Part shown: piece by piece, positions 18,519 through 27,337 of the stretch
How positions within the stretch are numbered: position 1 is the stretch's first letter
Layout of the letters: each line of letters begins with the position of its first letter
From: Providencia heimbachae ATCC 35613
GTDB taxonomy: Bacteria > Pseudomonadota > Gammaproteobacteria > Enterobacterales > Enterobacteriaceae
Reading direction: 5' to 3'
Assembly (NCBI RefSeq): GCF_001655055.1
Contig: NZ_LXEW01000016.1
Location: 62,001-126,000, forward strand
Length of the DNA: 64,000 nucleotides
The notes under the pieces: model-generated
The model's database searches: none
What the model was told of the DNA's origin: nothing
The model's input: the letters and a program-made list of their open reading frames with translations, nothing else
Made by a program: the position numbers and the translations under genes

Positions 18519-18561
18519 AGTGATCGCTATCACATGCAATAATCAGTTTATTGAATAGAAT
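18519..18561 (+). promoter_or_regulatory. cdd promoter with class II CRP site
   Basis: AGTGATCGCTATCACA (18519-18534) matches CRP consensus in nine of ten half-site bases. The -10-like TAGAAT at 18556-18561 predicts a start site near 18568, placing the CRP centre at about -41.5, the exact class II position. E. coli cdd is known to be activated by CRP and repressed by CytR, so the same control is inferred here. Confidence 0.75.
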
Positions 18562-18590
18562 GAAAAACTATTAAATAGGGAGGGTAATTT

Positions 18591-19478
18591 ATGCATTCAA
18601 GATTTAAGGCCGCTTGGGCCGAGCTTCCAGAAAAACTACAGGCTGTACTTAAACCTATTATCGATCAACCTAACTTTCCAGCCATGTTGACAGCTGAGCA
18701 AGTTAAACAAATTAAAGTAGAATGTGGCTGTAATGATTCTGAGCTTGCATTTTCACTCCTACCCTTTGCTGCTGCTTATGCTATCACCCCCATCTCTCAC
18801 TTTTATGTAGGCGCAATCGCTTGCGGCGAGAGTGGTAACCTTTACTTCGGCGCTAACATGGAATTTAGCCATGTATCGATGGGACAAGTGATTCATGCTG
18901 AGCAATGTGCAGTCACCCATGCGTGGCTAAAAGGCGAGAAAAAACTCACCTCAGTGACCGTAAACTATACCCCTTGCGGACATTGCCGACAGTTTATGAA
19001 TGAGCTTCGTGATGGTGGTAAAATTATGATCCATCTACCAGAACGCCAACCTGCCACCCTGCACGATTATTTACCCGATTCATTTGGCCCTTCAGACTTA
19101 GATATTACCACTTTGCTTATGGATGCGGTTGACCATGGGTTTACTACACAAAGCCGTGACAGATTATTATCCGCAGCTATTGAAGCGGCAAACCAATCTC
19201 ACGCGCCATACAGTAATTCCCAATCAGGTATAGCCCTGCAATTAAAAGATGGTTCTTTATTTACTGGCCGTTACGCAGAGAACGCGGCATTTAATCCAAG
19301 CTTGCCACCACTACAAGCCGCATTGATTATGATTAATCTCGCGAGTAAAGATATTCACGCCATTGAACAAGCCACTTTTGTTGAGAAACAAGATGCGATT
19401 ATTAATCATTGGAGTGTAACTGAAAATACCTTGAAGGCATTAGGTTGCAAGCAAGTCGAATTAGCTTATCTTGACTAA
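18591..19478 (+). CDS. cdd: Cytidine deaminase
   Basis: Cdd deaminates cytidine and deoxycytidine to uridine and deoxyuridine for nucleoside catabolism. The 295 residues match the two-domain dimeric enterobacterial type. Zinc and catalytic residues are visible as HAEQCAVTH (His102, Glu104) and PCGHC (Cys129, Cys132), the same positions as in E. coli. The C-terminal half is the degenerate, non-catalytic deaminase domain. AGGGAGGG precedes the ATG. It follows yohJK but has its own promoter. Confidence 0.96.
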   Translation: MHSRFKAAWAELPEKLQAVLKPIIDQPNFPAMLTAEQVKQIKVECGCNDSELAFSLLPFAAAYAITPISHFYVGAIACGESGNLYFGANMEFSHVSMGQVIHAEQCAVTHAWLKGEKKLTSVTVNYTPCGHCRQFMNELRDGGKIMIHLPERQPATLHDYLPDSFGPSDLDITTLLMDAVDHGFTTQSRDRLLSAAIEAANQSHAPYSNSQSGIALQLKDGSLFTGRYAENAAFNPSLPPLQAALIMINLASKDIHAIEQATFVEKQDAIINHWSVTENTLKALGCKQVELAYLD

Positions 19479-19498
19479 TTTAATATTTATTTAAAATA

Positions 19499-19538
19499 AC
19501 GGTTATTGCTAGTAGTATAAATAGACAGCAATAACCGT
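19499..19538. terminator. cdd terminator
   Basis: A perfect 12-bp stem (ACGGTTATTGCT / AGCAATAACCGT) with a 16-base loop lies just downstream of cdd and upstream, on the other strand, of the AT-rich cassette. The following T-tract is interrupted. Confidence 0.65.
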
Positions 19539-19598
19539 ATATTGTTATAAATCATCATAATGTGAATACTTATTTTTTATCATTATCACTTTTAAATA

Positions 19599-19925
19599 TT
19601 AATTAAAACTGAAAGTCCCCCCAGAAGAATAACCGCTATAACTAAATTCTGGAATGTTCGGCATTTTAGGTACTGAATATCTATCATCAAGGAAACCTTT
19701 ATCTAAAATAATATCGCTATTGAATCGGAAGTATAACGTCAAACGCCCCCAAAAACCTGATTCACTTCCACTCAATCCTGCAAATAAAGCATATCTATCG
19801 CCTTTACTCGCTAGATATTGATACATTCCCTTCGGGTTTTTATCTTTCCTTAATATTTTTTTGATCGTAATAAGATCATTTTTTGTAAACACTCTACTTG
19901 TACTATAATTTGTATTATTTGACAT
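19599..19925 (-). CDS. Unknown 108-residue cytoplasmic protein, third gene of AT-rich cassette
   Basis: I do not assign this protein. It has no signal peptide. A polar N-terminus leads to KNDLITIKKILRKDKNPKG and then MYQYLASKGDRYALFAGL, a segment that faintly recalls, from memory, proteins found next to toxin genes. The C-terminus is rich in Gly, Ser, Tyr and Phe (YSGYSSGGTFSFN). AAAGG lies 9 bases before the ATG. It follows the 230-residue gene by 13 bases, so the two are probably co-transcribed. It could be complete, or the stub of a longer effector. Confidence 0.6.
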   Translation of the reverse strand: MSNNTNYSTSRVFTKNDLITIKKILRKDKNPKGMYQYLASKGDRYALFAGLSGSESGFWGRLTLYFRFNSDIILDKGFLDDRYSVPKMPNIPEFSYSGYSSGGTFSFN

Positions 19926-19938
19926 TAAAAATACCTTT

Positions 19939-20631
19939 CTATTTAGTATGATTTATTAAAAATTCTTTTGATTTTAATAAAATACTTTCCCATTTACGCA
20001 TTTGATTCCATTTTATATTCACTTGAATATAAGCATCAACTTGGGGTATTTGACCTTTAATTTCACAAAAGTAATATTCATTTTTTATTTGAACCCAATC
20101 ACAACGAATAACACTCATTACTTCATTTTTACTTTCAAACCAATAAACTCTCCTTTTTCTTTGATAATACTCACTTTCATTCTTCATTAATCCTTTATCT
20201 TCATATTCAACAAAATACAAATCAAGTTCATCATCATAATAAACACTACTTCTTTTACCAAAAAAATCGTTATTAATTGAATTATTCCTAAGCTCGTTCA
20301 TTGTTGCCGTATCACTTGTCATTGGCTTTACTGCAATGCTTATCTCTTCTTCATTTGGATCTAATTTCATTCTATCGACGGGTTGCATTTCCGGCCATGT
20401 CATTCTTAAAGGGAGTACGGTGAAATTAGCATCACATCCATTTTCATTATTGATTGCCCTACGGTCAAAATAACTATACCCTTCATATTCAGCGATAAAA
20501 TCAACATAATTTCTAGGCACTTCCACAACGTTGCCATTAAATTTCCCACAAACAAACCCCGAGCGGTTATTTCCCATCAAAAAACCCGAAAATAACAACA
20601 GTGGTATTATTAATATAAGTTCAGATTTCAT
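19939..20631 (-). CDS. Unknown exported 230-residue protein, second gene of AT-rich cassette
   Basis: A hydrophobic N-terminus (residues ~4-20, ELILIIPLLLFSGFLMG) followed by a soluble body suggests a periplasmic protein, either cleaved or anchored. The four cysteines (28, 66, 177, 189) would allow two disulfides. Segments such as VPRNYVDFIAEYEGYSYFD and VLPLRMTWPEMQP recall uncharacterised periplasmic proteins encoded beside antibacterial effectors, but this is memory-based and unproven. AAGG lies about 10 bases before the ATG. Base composition is clearly more AT-rich than in cdd or maeA, suggesting horizontal origin. Confidence 0.65.
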   Translation of the reverse strand: MKSELILIIPLLLFSGFLMGNNRSGFVCGKFNGNVVEVPRNYVDFIAEYEGYSYFDRRAINNENGCDANFTVLPLRMTWPEMQPVDRMKLDPNEEEISIAVKPMTSDTATMNELRNNSINNDFFGKRSSVYYDDELDLYFVEYEDKGLMKNESEYYQRKRRVYWFESKNEVMSVIRCDWVQIKNEYYFCEIKGQIPQVDAYIQVNIKWNQMRKWESILLKSKEFLINHTK

Positions 20632-20667
20632 AATTTAAAAACCTTGTTATTAAAAAATAGATTTTAA

Positions 20668-21033
20668 TTAATTAGGTACTGATACTTTATTGTATGCTAA
20701 TATTTTTTTCATACGTTCTACCCAATTTTTAATCGCAACTTTTTTCTTTGTCGATGCAGACTTCTCTTTTTCTATAACCTCTTTCATTAGACTATATACA
20801 ACAGCTAACTCTTGGCTTCTATCACCTGATGCATGAAAAATCTTTTGCCAATAATGTTCTTTTTTAGCTTCATCTAGAACAGAACTGCCATATCTATTTT
20901 CATAAGTGTAGTTATCAATTTTTTGTAATGTCTCAACTGGATTATAATTTGCTTTTGAGGTGCTAAATATAGAAAAAAACATAATGATAATTAAAAAATC
21001 AATATATTTAGATAATAAACTCACTTTAAACAC
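20668..21033 (-). CDS. Unknown small exported protein, first gene of AT-rich cassette
   Basis: The 121-residue product starts at GTG 21033, preceded by AAGGG. A hydrophobic stretch (about residues 11-24, IDFLIIIMFFSIFS) with a following SKA suggests a signal peptide. The mature part is charged and largely helical (LDEAKKEHYWQKIFHASGDRSQELAVVYSLMKEVIEKEK). No family is recognised. It leads a three-gene minus-strand run, with the next gene 36 bases downstream. Confidence 0.6.
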   Translation of the reverse strand: MFKVSLLSKYIDFLIIIMFFSIFSTSKANYNPVETLQKIDNYTYENRYGSSVLDEAKKEHYWQKIFHASGDRSQELAVVYSLMKEVIEKEKSASTKKKVAIKNWVERMKKILAYNKVSVPN

Positions 21034-21413
21034 AAATAACCCTTATATATTATGATGCATTAAATTAAATAAGAGTTTAAATCTATGACAATTAAAAACA
21101 TGCAGCAATATATGATATAGATAAATATATTTTTAATGCTCAGTATCTAAATATTCATATCTAAATAAATCATCAACACCAAAAGAATTGAATATAAATA
21201 TCAACGGAATTCCCTAAGCGTGATCCCCTCGCTGTCATAGAGATAAGGTTCCGTAGTAAAATCCTATCCTTGTTATAAATTCCTTATCATATACACAATA
21301 TTTTTCAGTAAATTTTTTAACCCTTTTGTATCATTATTTACTGTACATATTTTCTGTTTAGCTTAGGATCTAACCTGACTGTTGTTTATTAATCGTCCGA
21401 AGAGTGATATTTA
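21034..21413. other. Intergenic gap between cassette and maeA
   Basis: This very AT-rich 380-base divergent region must hold promoters for both the cassette and maeA. I see no recognisable gene, repeat or confident promoter in it. GAGTGA stands shortly before the maeA ATG as a ribosome site. Confidence 0.5.
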
Positions 21414-23111
21414 ATGGAACATGAACACGAAACAAAACGCCCTCTCTACATACCCTACGCTGGTCCAATTTTGCTTGAGTTTCCTTTACTGAATAAAGGA
21501 AGTGCTTTTACTGAAGAAGAACGTGCAAACTTTAACCTTCATGGCTTATTGCCCGAACAAGTTGAAACGATAGAAGAACAAGTTGAGCGAGCTCATCGTC
21601 AATTAGTTGATTTTAAAACAGATATCGATAAACATATTTACCTGAGAAATATTCAGGATACCAATGAAACCCTGTTTTATCGACTGATTGATGCACACCT
21701 TACCGATGTTATGCCAATTATCTACACCCCAACAGTGGGTGAAGCTTGTGAGCATTTTTCTGATATCTACCGCCGGGCTCGTGGCCTTTTTATCTCTTAC
21801 CCAAACCGCGCGCATATCGATGATATGCTGCAAAATGCCACAAAACAAAATGTAAAAGTTATCGTTGTCACGGATGGCGAACGTATATTAGGTTTAGGCG
21901 ATCAAGGTATTGGTGGAATGGGTATACCTATTGGTAAATTAGCCCTCTATACCGCCTGTGGTGGTATTAGCCCCGCCTATACATTGCCAGTCGTTATTGA
22001 TGTGGGAACCAATAACCCACAGCGTCTCAATGACCCTCTGTATATGGGATGGCGTCATCCCCGTATCACAGGTGATGAATATAACGAATTTCTTGATGAA
22101 TTTGTTCAAGCCGTTAAACGCCGCTGGCCAAATGTATTACTGCAATTTGAAGATTTCGCACAGAAAAATGCGATGCCACTGTTGACTCGCTATCGTGACC
22201 AACTGTGCTGCTTTAATGATGATATTCAAGGTACTGCATCCGTCGCACTAGGCAGTTTAATTGCCGCAAGCAATGCTGCCGGCAGCAAGCTTAGCGATCA
22301 ACGAGTCACTTTCTTAGGTGCCGGCTCTGCAGGTTGTGGTATTGCAGAGCAAATCATCTCGCAAATGAAATCTGAAGGCCTCAGTGATGAGCAAGCCCGT
22401 TCACGTATTTATATGGTGGATCGTTTCGGTTTGTTAACGGATAAACTACCTAATCTACTAGATTTCCAAAGTAAGTTAACTCAAAACAGTGAAAACCTGA
22501 GTGATTGGGATGTCAATAGCGACTCGATTTCTTTATTAGATGTGGTACGTAATGCCAAACCAACGATTTTGATTGGTGTTTCAGGCCAAGCGGGTCTCTT
22601 TACTGAAGAGCTTATCAAAGAGATGCATAAGCATTGTGCTCGACCTATTGTGATGCCGTTATCAAACCCAACGTCACGTGTGGAAGCGCGCCCTGAAGAC
22701 ATTATTAACTGGACTGATGGCCAAGCGCTTGTTGCAACCGGCAGCCCATTTAGCCCTGTGTCGTATAAAGATAAAGTGTATCCAATTGCCCAGTGTAATA
22801 ACTCTTATATCTTCCCAGGTATTGGTTTAGGGGTTATCGCCTCTGGTGCAAAACGTGTTACCGAAGCGATGTTGATGGCCGCTAGCCGTGCATTAGCTGG
22901 TTGCTCACCATTAGCCCAAAATGGTGAAGGCCCGTTATTACCCCTGCTTTCTGATATTCAAGATGTTTCACGCATTATTGCGAAACAAGTTGCCAAAGAA
23001 GCTCAAGTTCAAGGCGTTGCCACTGTCACCTCCGATGACGCACTTGATGAAGCTATTGAACGCAATTTCTGGAAACCAGAATACCGTAATTACAAACGAA
23101 CATCATTCTAA
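21414..23111 (+). CDS. maeA: NAD-dependent malic enzyme
   Basis: MaeA oxidatively decarboxylates malate to pyruvate with NAD+. The 565 residues match the E. coli SfcA type. Signatures: [38 protein letters not shown] (the malic enzyme motif), [30 protein letters not shown] with the metal-binding acidic residues, and the Rossmann motif [14 protein letters not shown] near residue 303. It stands alone, between the AT-rich cassette and aarA. Confidence 0.97.
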   Translation: MEHEHETKRPLYIPYAGPILLEFPLLNKGSAFTEEERANFNLHGLLPEQVETIEEQVERAHRQLVDFKTDIDKHIYLRNIQDTNETLFYRLIDAHLTDVMPIIYTPTVGEACEHFSDIYRRARGLFISYPNRAHIDDMLQNATKQNVKVIVVTDGERILGLGDQGIGGMGIPIGKLALYTACGGISPAYTLPVVIDVGTNNPQRLNDPLYMGWRHPRITGDEYNEFLDEFVQAVKRRWPNVLLQFEDFAQKNAMPLLTRYRDQLCCFNDDIQGTASVALGSLIAASNAAGSKLSDQRVTFLGAGSAGCGIAEQIISQMKSEGLSDEQARSRIYMVDRFGLLTDKLPNLLDFQSKLTQNSENLSDWDVNSDSISLLDVVRNAKPTILIGVSGQAGLFTEELIKEMHKHCARPIVMPLSNPTSRVEARPEDIINWTDGQALVATGSPFSPVSYKDKVYPIAQCNNSYIFPGIGLGVIASGAKRVTEAMLMAASRALAGCSPLAQNGEGPLLPLLSDIQDVSRIIAKQVAKEAQVQGVATVTSDDALDEAIERNFWKPEYRNYKRTSF

Positions 23112-23134
23112 CGGTTTGCTAATAACTTTCTCTA

Positions 23135-23160
23135 AAGGGGTGCGATAGCGCCCCTTTTTC
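23135..23160 (+). terminator. maeA terminator
   Basis: A 9-bp stem (AAGGGGTGC / GCGCCCCTT, one G-T pair) with a GATA loop is followed by TTTTTC. Confidence 0.88.
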
Positions 23161-23291
23161 TTTATCTGAACACTATTTTTAGAAAGTGTCTGAAAAATGC
23201 AATTAACCGCGATCCTCATTGGTTTTTCATTGCGATAGTAAACTTCCTTATTTAATATGATGAAATACGTTTTGATCAGCAGGATGTTACA

Positions 23292-24191
23292 ATGGTAGAA
23301 AACACCAGCATGGAGCCACCTAAACAACCTAAATTTTCATTGTGGGCGATGGCACTGACCTTGTTCATTGTATTATTGAATATAGGAGTGTATTTCTATC
23401 AGCTATACTATGCCTCACCGCTTGAGTCACAAGAAAACAATTTGCTACTCTTTGGCGCGAATGTATACCAACTATCTCTTACAGGTGACTGGTGGCGTTA
23501 CCCTATCAGTATGGTGTTGCACTCCGGTGGGTTTCATTTAGGGTTAAATAGCTTAGCATTATTTGTGATTGGAATTGAGTGCGAACGTACTTTCGGTAAA
23601 TTTAGGATGCTGGCTATTTACCTCATATCCGGTATTGGTTCTGCCTTTTTTAGTGCCTATTGGCAATATCAAGAAACGATTAATGCCGCTATTCGCCGTG
23701 CATCATTTAATTCATTAGAAAATATGTTTCAGGCGGATAATACCATTTATATCACCGTAAGCCTCGGGGCTTCTGGCGCAATTATGGGGCTTGCTGCAGC
23801 TTCGGTTATTTATCTGCTTAAAGCCATTAATGATCAACGTTTATCCCCTGACTATCGCCAAAAATTAAAGCGTCCTCTTTACAATATTATTGGGATGATC
23901 GCCTTAACGCTTGTCAACGGGCTGCAATCAGGCATTGATAATGCAGCCCATATTGGAGGTGCTATTGTTGGCGCTATTGTCAGCGGTGCTTTTGTTGTAG
24001 CGCCGCACTCGACCCGTCTTATCCGGTTTATATCCAGCTTATCTATCACTTTAATTGCCGTTGGGCTGCTTATTTTCATGCTTCAGTCTTTTTCATCTTC
24101 ACAAGATGAAGAACTTAATTATGAGCGCGACTTTATTTATCAAGAAATGACTAAAGAACTCAATCATTTAAAGAAATGGGATCTGGATTAG
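23292..24191 (+). CDS. aarA: Rhomboid intramembrane serine protease AarA
   Basis: This is a seven-helix rhomboid protease. The catalytic serine lies in GASGAIMG (Ser161) and the catalytic histidine in NAAHIGGAIVG (His220); the conserved HLGLN region lies before them. It closely follows P. stuartii AarA as I recall it (FGANVYQLSLTGDWWRYPIS, then LALFVIGIECER). AarA removes an N-terminal extension of TatA to activate the Tat translocase, which indirectly makes an extracellular signal. No tatA is in this window. A loop of about 11 residues near 133-147 appears longer than in P. stuartii. There is a terminator on each side. Confidence 0.88.
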   Translation: MVENTSMEPPKQPKFSLWAMALTLFIVLLNIGVYFYQLYYASPLESQENNLLLFGANVYQLSLTGDWWRYPISMVLHSGGFHLGLNSLALFVIGIECERTFGKFRMLAIYLISGIGSAFFSAYWQYQETINAAIRRASFNSLENMFQADNTIYITVSLGASGAIMGLAAASVIYLLKAINDQRLSPDYRQKLKRPLYNIIGMIALTLVNGLQSGIDNAAHIGGAIVGAIVSGAFVVAPHSTRLIRFISSLSITLIAVGLLIFMLQSFSSSQDEELNYERDFIYQEMTKELNHLKKWDLD

Positions 24192-24200
24192 TCATAAAAT

Positions 24201-24234
24201 AAACCCTGCAATTATTGAATAAATAGCAGGGTTT
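24201..24234. terminator. Terminator between aarA and convergent tauE-like gene
   Basis: A perfect 9-bp stem (AAACCCTGC / GCAGGGTTT) with a 16-base AT-rich loop lies between convergent genes. T-rich flanks on both strands suit bidirectional use. Confidence 0.7.
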
Positions 24235-24250
24235 AAATCATTATTTAGGA

Positions 24251-25033
24251 CTAAAAAGAAAATAGATTTAGCGTCATCATAATGGCACTACATGCAATTA
24301 AGAATAGTGTGATGTATTGAAATGCACGTTCAGATAAACGTAATAGTAAATACTTTGCCAAAGGCATTACGATTAATGCCCCTGCACATAGGATTAAAGC
24401 CAATTTTAAATCCGTATGACCATCTTGCGCATAGGCTAATGCTGATGACCCCGATAGTACGGTGGTCACAAAAATAGATGTCCCAATAGCTTGTTTGATA
24501 TTCAGTTGCATATAACGCAGCAACATGGGTAATACAACGACACCACCACCAACGCCTGTGGCACCAAGTACTACCCCCGCTAGAATAGCGGGAATTGCCA
24601 TCGCCTTTAATTGATTAGTTTTCGCTACTCCCGCTTTAATTGGCGAGAAAAAAAACATTCGATTAATAAATAAATATAAAGAAAAGATAATTGCGCCGGC
24701 AACAAGAAGATTTATACCCCATTCAACCTGCTTTTCATATTCAGGCAAACTCCCCAACCATGTCACCAATAAGCTAGATAAAAAGGTACTAGGTAACATA
24801 ATAGCTAAAACAATCATTGCACCTTTAAATGGGATATTACCTAATCGAAAATGCATATAAGAAGAAGATATCTTCATTAGCATCGATAGAAAATTCGCTG
24901 TTGCGACAGCAGCAAGTGCATTCAATCCAAAAAAATAGGTCAATATTGGTAAAACGATCACCCCTCCACCGACACCTGTTGTGCTGATAATCAGCCCAAT
25001 CACCGCGCCGATAGCTAATTCAGTTAAAATCAT
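24251..25033 (-). CDS. TauE/SafE (TSUP) family permease in mur operon
   Basis: The 260-residue inner-membrane protein has about eight helices in two similar halves. Each half carries the family glycine motif (STTGVGGGVIVLPIL near the N-terminus; ATGVGGGVVVLPML around residue 158). TSUP proteins move organic anions such as sulfite, sulfonates and related acids. The ATG overlaps the murR stop codon by four bases, so it is translationally coupled to a MurNAc regulator, an association I do not know from E. coli. Export of an acid by-product of MurNAc breakdown is a possible role, but this is speculation. Confidence 0.85.
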   Translation of the reverse strand: MILTELAIGAVIGLIISTTGVGGGVIVLPILTYFFGLNALAAVATANFLSMLMKISSSYMHFRLGNIPFKGAMIVLAIMLPSTFLSSLLVTWLGSLPEYEKQVEWGINLLVAGAIIFSLYLFINRMFFFSPIKAGVAKTNQLKAMAIPAILAGVVLGATGVGGGVVVLPMLLRYMQLNIKQAIGTSIFVTTVLSGSSALAYAQDGHTDLKLALILCAGALIVMPLAKYLLLRLSERAFQYITLFLIACSAIMMTLNLFSF

Positions 25034-25878
25034 TGGCTTTTGCCTTGTATCAGAGCTTGCCGCCCTTTTTGTAACGCGATATCTGTGTCGCTATCCGCCA
25101 GTGTCAGATATTTGAAAAATAACGTATCGAATGCCACCATTTGTAAGACCTGTGGGGTAATCACCCCTAATTGAGAATGTTGTTCATCATAAAAATAAGG
25201 TAGCGTAAAATCGGCTAATTTCGAGGCATCATCTTGACCAAAACGGGTAAGTGCAACGGTTGTACATCCTGTCTCTTTCGCCGAATGCAACATATTATTA
25301 ATTTCCTGTGTATTGCCCCTTGCAGTCACTGCAATTGCAATATCATCTGGGCTAAGATTAGCTGAATAACTGAGCTGAACATGTAAATCATAACTAAATA
25401 AAGTGTGTTTATTAACGCGAATTAGCTTATGAAATATATCACTGGCAACAATGGCCGATGAGCCAATACCAAACAGAACAATACGCTTTGCCTTCACCAT
25501 TTTTTGTGCAATTTCATCCACAATCGAAGGCTCGAGCAACTCGAGTGATTTTTCAATTGCTGAAATAAACATTAGCCCTGTTTTAGCAATAATTTGAGCC
25601 GTATCATCGCTACGGCTCAGGTTGCCATATAAGCTCTCGGCCTTATGTTGTTTTTCATCCGATAAATAATCCACTTTAAATTCAGGGTAGCCACGATAAC
25701 CCATTTGACGAGAAAATCGAATGACAGAGGCACTACTAACACCCGCAGCTTGCGCTAATTCAGCCGCATTCATCGCAATAAGACTTTCGCGGTTATCTAA
25801 CAAGAAACGTGCTATACGTTGTTCTGTGCCCTTTCCTCTGGTCTGCAAACTTTCCAACTTTACCGTCAATGTCGACAT
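25030..25878 (-). CDS. murR: RpiR-family transcriptional regulator, MurR-like
   Basis: The protein has an N-terminal RpiR helix-turn-helix (about residues 1-77; AAELAQAAGVSSASVIRFSR) and a C-terminal SIS sugar-phosphate-binding domain (about 110-250; RIVLFGIGSSAIVASDI). E. coli MurR, of the same architecture, represses murQP and senses MurNAc-6-P. Here the gene is third in a murQ-murP-murR-tauE run, 15 bases after murP, instead of divergent as in E. coli. Assignment to MurR rests on this context and on the fold, so another sugar phosphate cannot be excluded. Confidence 0.82.
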   Translation of the reverse strand: MSTLTVKLESLQTRGKGTEQRIARFLLDNRESLIAMNAAELAQAAGVSSASVIRFSRQMGYRGYPEFKVDYLSDEKQHKAESLYGNLSRSDDTAQIIAKTGLMFISAIEKSLELLEPSIVDEIAQKMVKAKRIVLFGIGSSAIVASDIFHKLIRVNKHTLFSYDLHVQLSYSANLSPDDIAIAVTARGNTQEINNMLHSAKETGCTTVALTRFGQDDASKLADFTLPYFYDEQHSQLGVITPQVLQMVAFDTLFFKYLTLADSDTDIALQKGRQALIQGKSQ

Positions 25879-25893
25879 GGCTATTCCTTTTAA

Positions 25894-27264
25894 TTATTTT
25901 TCTGGATCATTGAAGCCTATTATCATACTGGCAATGAAACCGACAATCCATGCACCTGCAACGGCAATTAAGAAATCAAGGATTTGCCCATCCCCGACTA
26001 ATGGGATCAATGATAAGCCAGCGGTACCAAATGGGATGATAATACCGACATGAAAGAACGCCATTAATGCGCCCCCCGCGGCACCCCCGATACAACCGGC
26101 AATAAAGGGCTTACCTAATGGTAGTGAGACACCAAAGAGTAAGGGTTCCCCAACACCAAAGATACCTACCGGCAATGCGCCTACTAAGGTTTTTTTCAAG
26201 CGTTGGTTTTTAGTTTTTAGGAATACCCAGAAACACGAACCCACTTGCCCCATTCCACCCATCGCGAGAATAGGAAAGAGATAGTTAAGCCCAAAGGTTT
26301 GCAAAATTTCAGCATGAATGGGGATAAGCCCTTGATGCAAACCCGTTAGCAGTAGGAATAAGAAACTACCACCTAGGATCCCTCCGGTTGCAATAGCCCC
26401 GCTGCCACTGTCAAGTAACGCAACAGATACGCCCTGTGCCAAGATTTGGTTCAAATAATGACCGGCTGGCTGGAAGACAATAATCGCCACCATGGCAGAG
26501 ACGAGGATCGTCAAAAAAGGTGTGATGATAAGGTCGAGGCTCTCTTTGATAATACTTCTAAACCATACTTCAAATTTGGAAGAAAATACAACCACCATCA
26601 AAACAGCAAAAATACCGCCACTATTAGGCTGTAATTTCTCACCAAACAGGGTGATATCGGCAAGTCCTGGCATAGAAAGTAACCCCGCCATTACTGCACC
26701 AATAGAAGTTGATGCCCCCAATTCTTTCGCCGTATTCATACCAATCATAATAGAAAGATATACAAATACCGCACTGCCAATAAGTTTCAATAATTTGAAC
26801 AGTTCAGGGAATTGATCGACAACACCCGGCGCCACAAGACGCACGATATTGATTAGACCCATGATCAGACCACATCCAATCAATGCGGGAATGGTGGGCA
26901 CAAATATAGCCGCTAATGTATTTAGCGTTCGGCGAATTGAAAACCCTTTTTTCTCCGCGATAGGCGGTGTGTTATCACTATCAGCACGGGTAGATACACT
27001 GCCCTGCATGTGTTTATTCAGCACAGTGAATACTTTTGCCGCGGTTCCCATGCCAACAATCACTTGTTGCTGTTCACCATTAAAGATAACCCCTTTCACA
27101 CCTTCGACTTGTTTAAGTGCTTGTGCGTCAAATTTGGTATTATCTTTTAAAACCAAGCGAATACGTGTCATACAATGTGTTAATGTCGCCACATTTTCAA
27201 AGCCGCCCGCGTATTTTTCTATTTCTCTGGCGAGTACTTCCAGATGCTCTATTTTATTAGCCAT
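25894..27264 (-). CDS. murP: PTS N-acetylmuramic acid transporter EIIBC
   Basis: MurP imports MurNAc across the inner membrane and phosphorylates it at C6, using an EIIA encoded elsewhere. The N-terminal EIIB domain has the phospho-cysteine in THCMTRIRLVLKD (Cys31). After a linker (about 80-110), the EIIC domain (about 115-450) carries roughly ten helices, including GVGEPLLFGVSLPLGKPF, the substrate-site region of the glucose/sucrose EIIC family. It lies between murQ and murR, which gives the substrate assignment. Confidence 0.9.
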   Translation of the reverse strand: MANKIEHLEVLAREIEKYAGGFENVATLTHCMTRIRLVLKDNTKFDAQALKQVEGVKGVIFNGEQQQVIVGMGTAAKVFTVLNKHMQGSVSTRADSDNTPPIAEKKGFSIRRTLNTLAAIFVPTIPALIGCGLIMGLINIVRLVAPGVVDQFPELFKLLKLIGSAVFVYLSIMIGMNTAKELGASTSIGAVMAGLLSMPGLADITLFGEKLQPNSGGIFAVLMVVVFSSKFEVWFRSIIKESLDLIITPFLTILVSAMVAIIVFQPAGHYLNQILAQGVSVALLDSGSGAIATGGILGGSFLFLLLTGLHQGLIPIHAEILQTFGLNYLFPILAMGGMGQVGSCFWVFLKTKNQRLKKTLVGALPVGIFGVGEPLLFGVSLPLGKPFIAGCIGGAAGGALMAFFHVGIIIPFGTAGLSLIPLVGDGQILDFLIAVAGAWIVGFIASMIIGFNDPEK

Positions 27265-27337
27265 AATATTCCCCTGGTGTCGACTAAATCATGCTCTATT
27301 GGTATTAGCATGACCTACCATCACACTATCCCATTAT

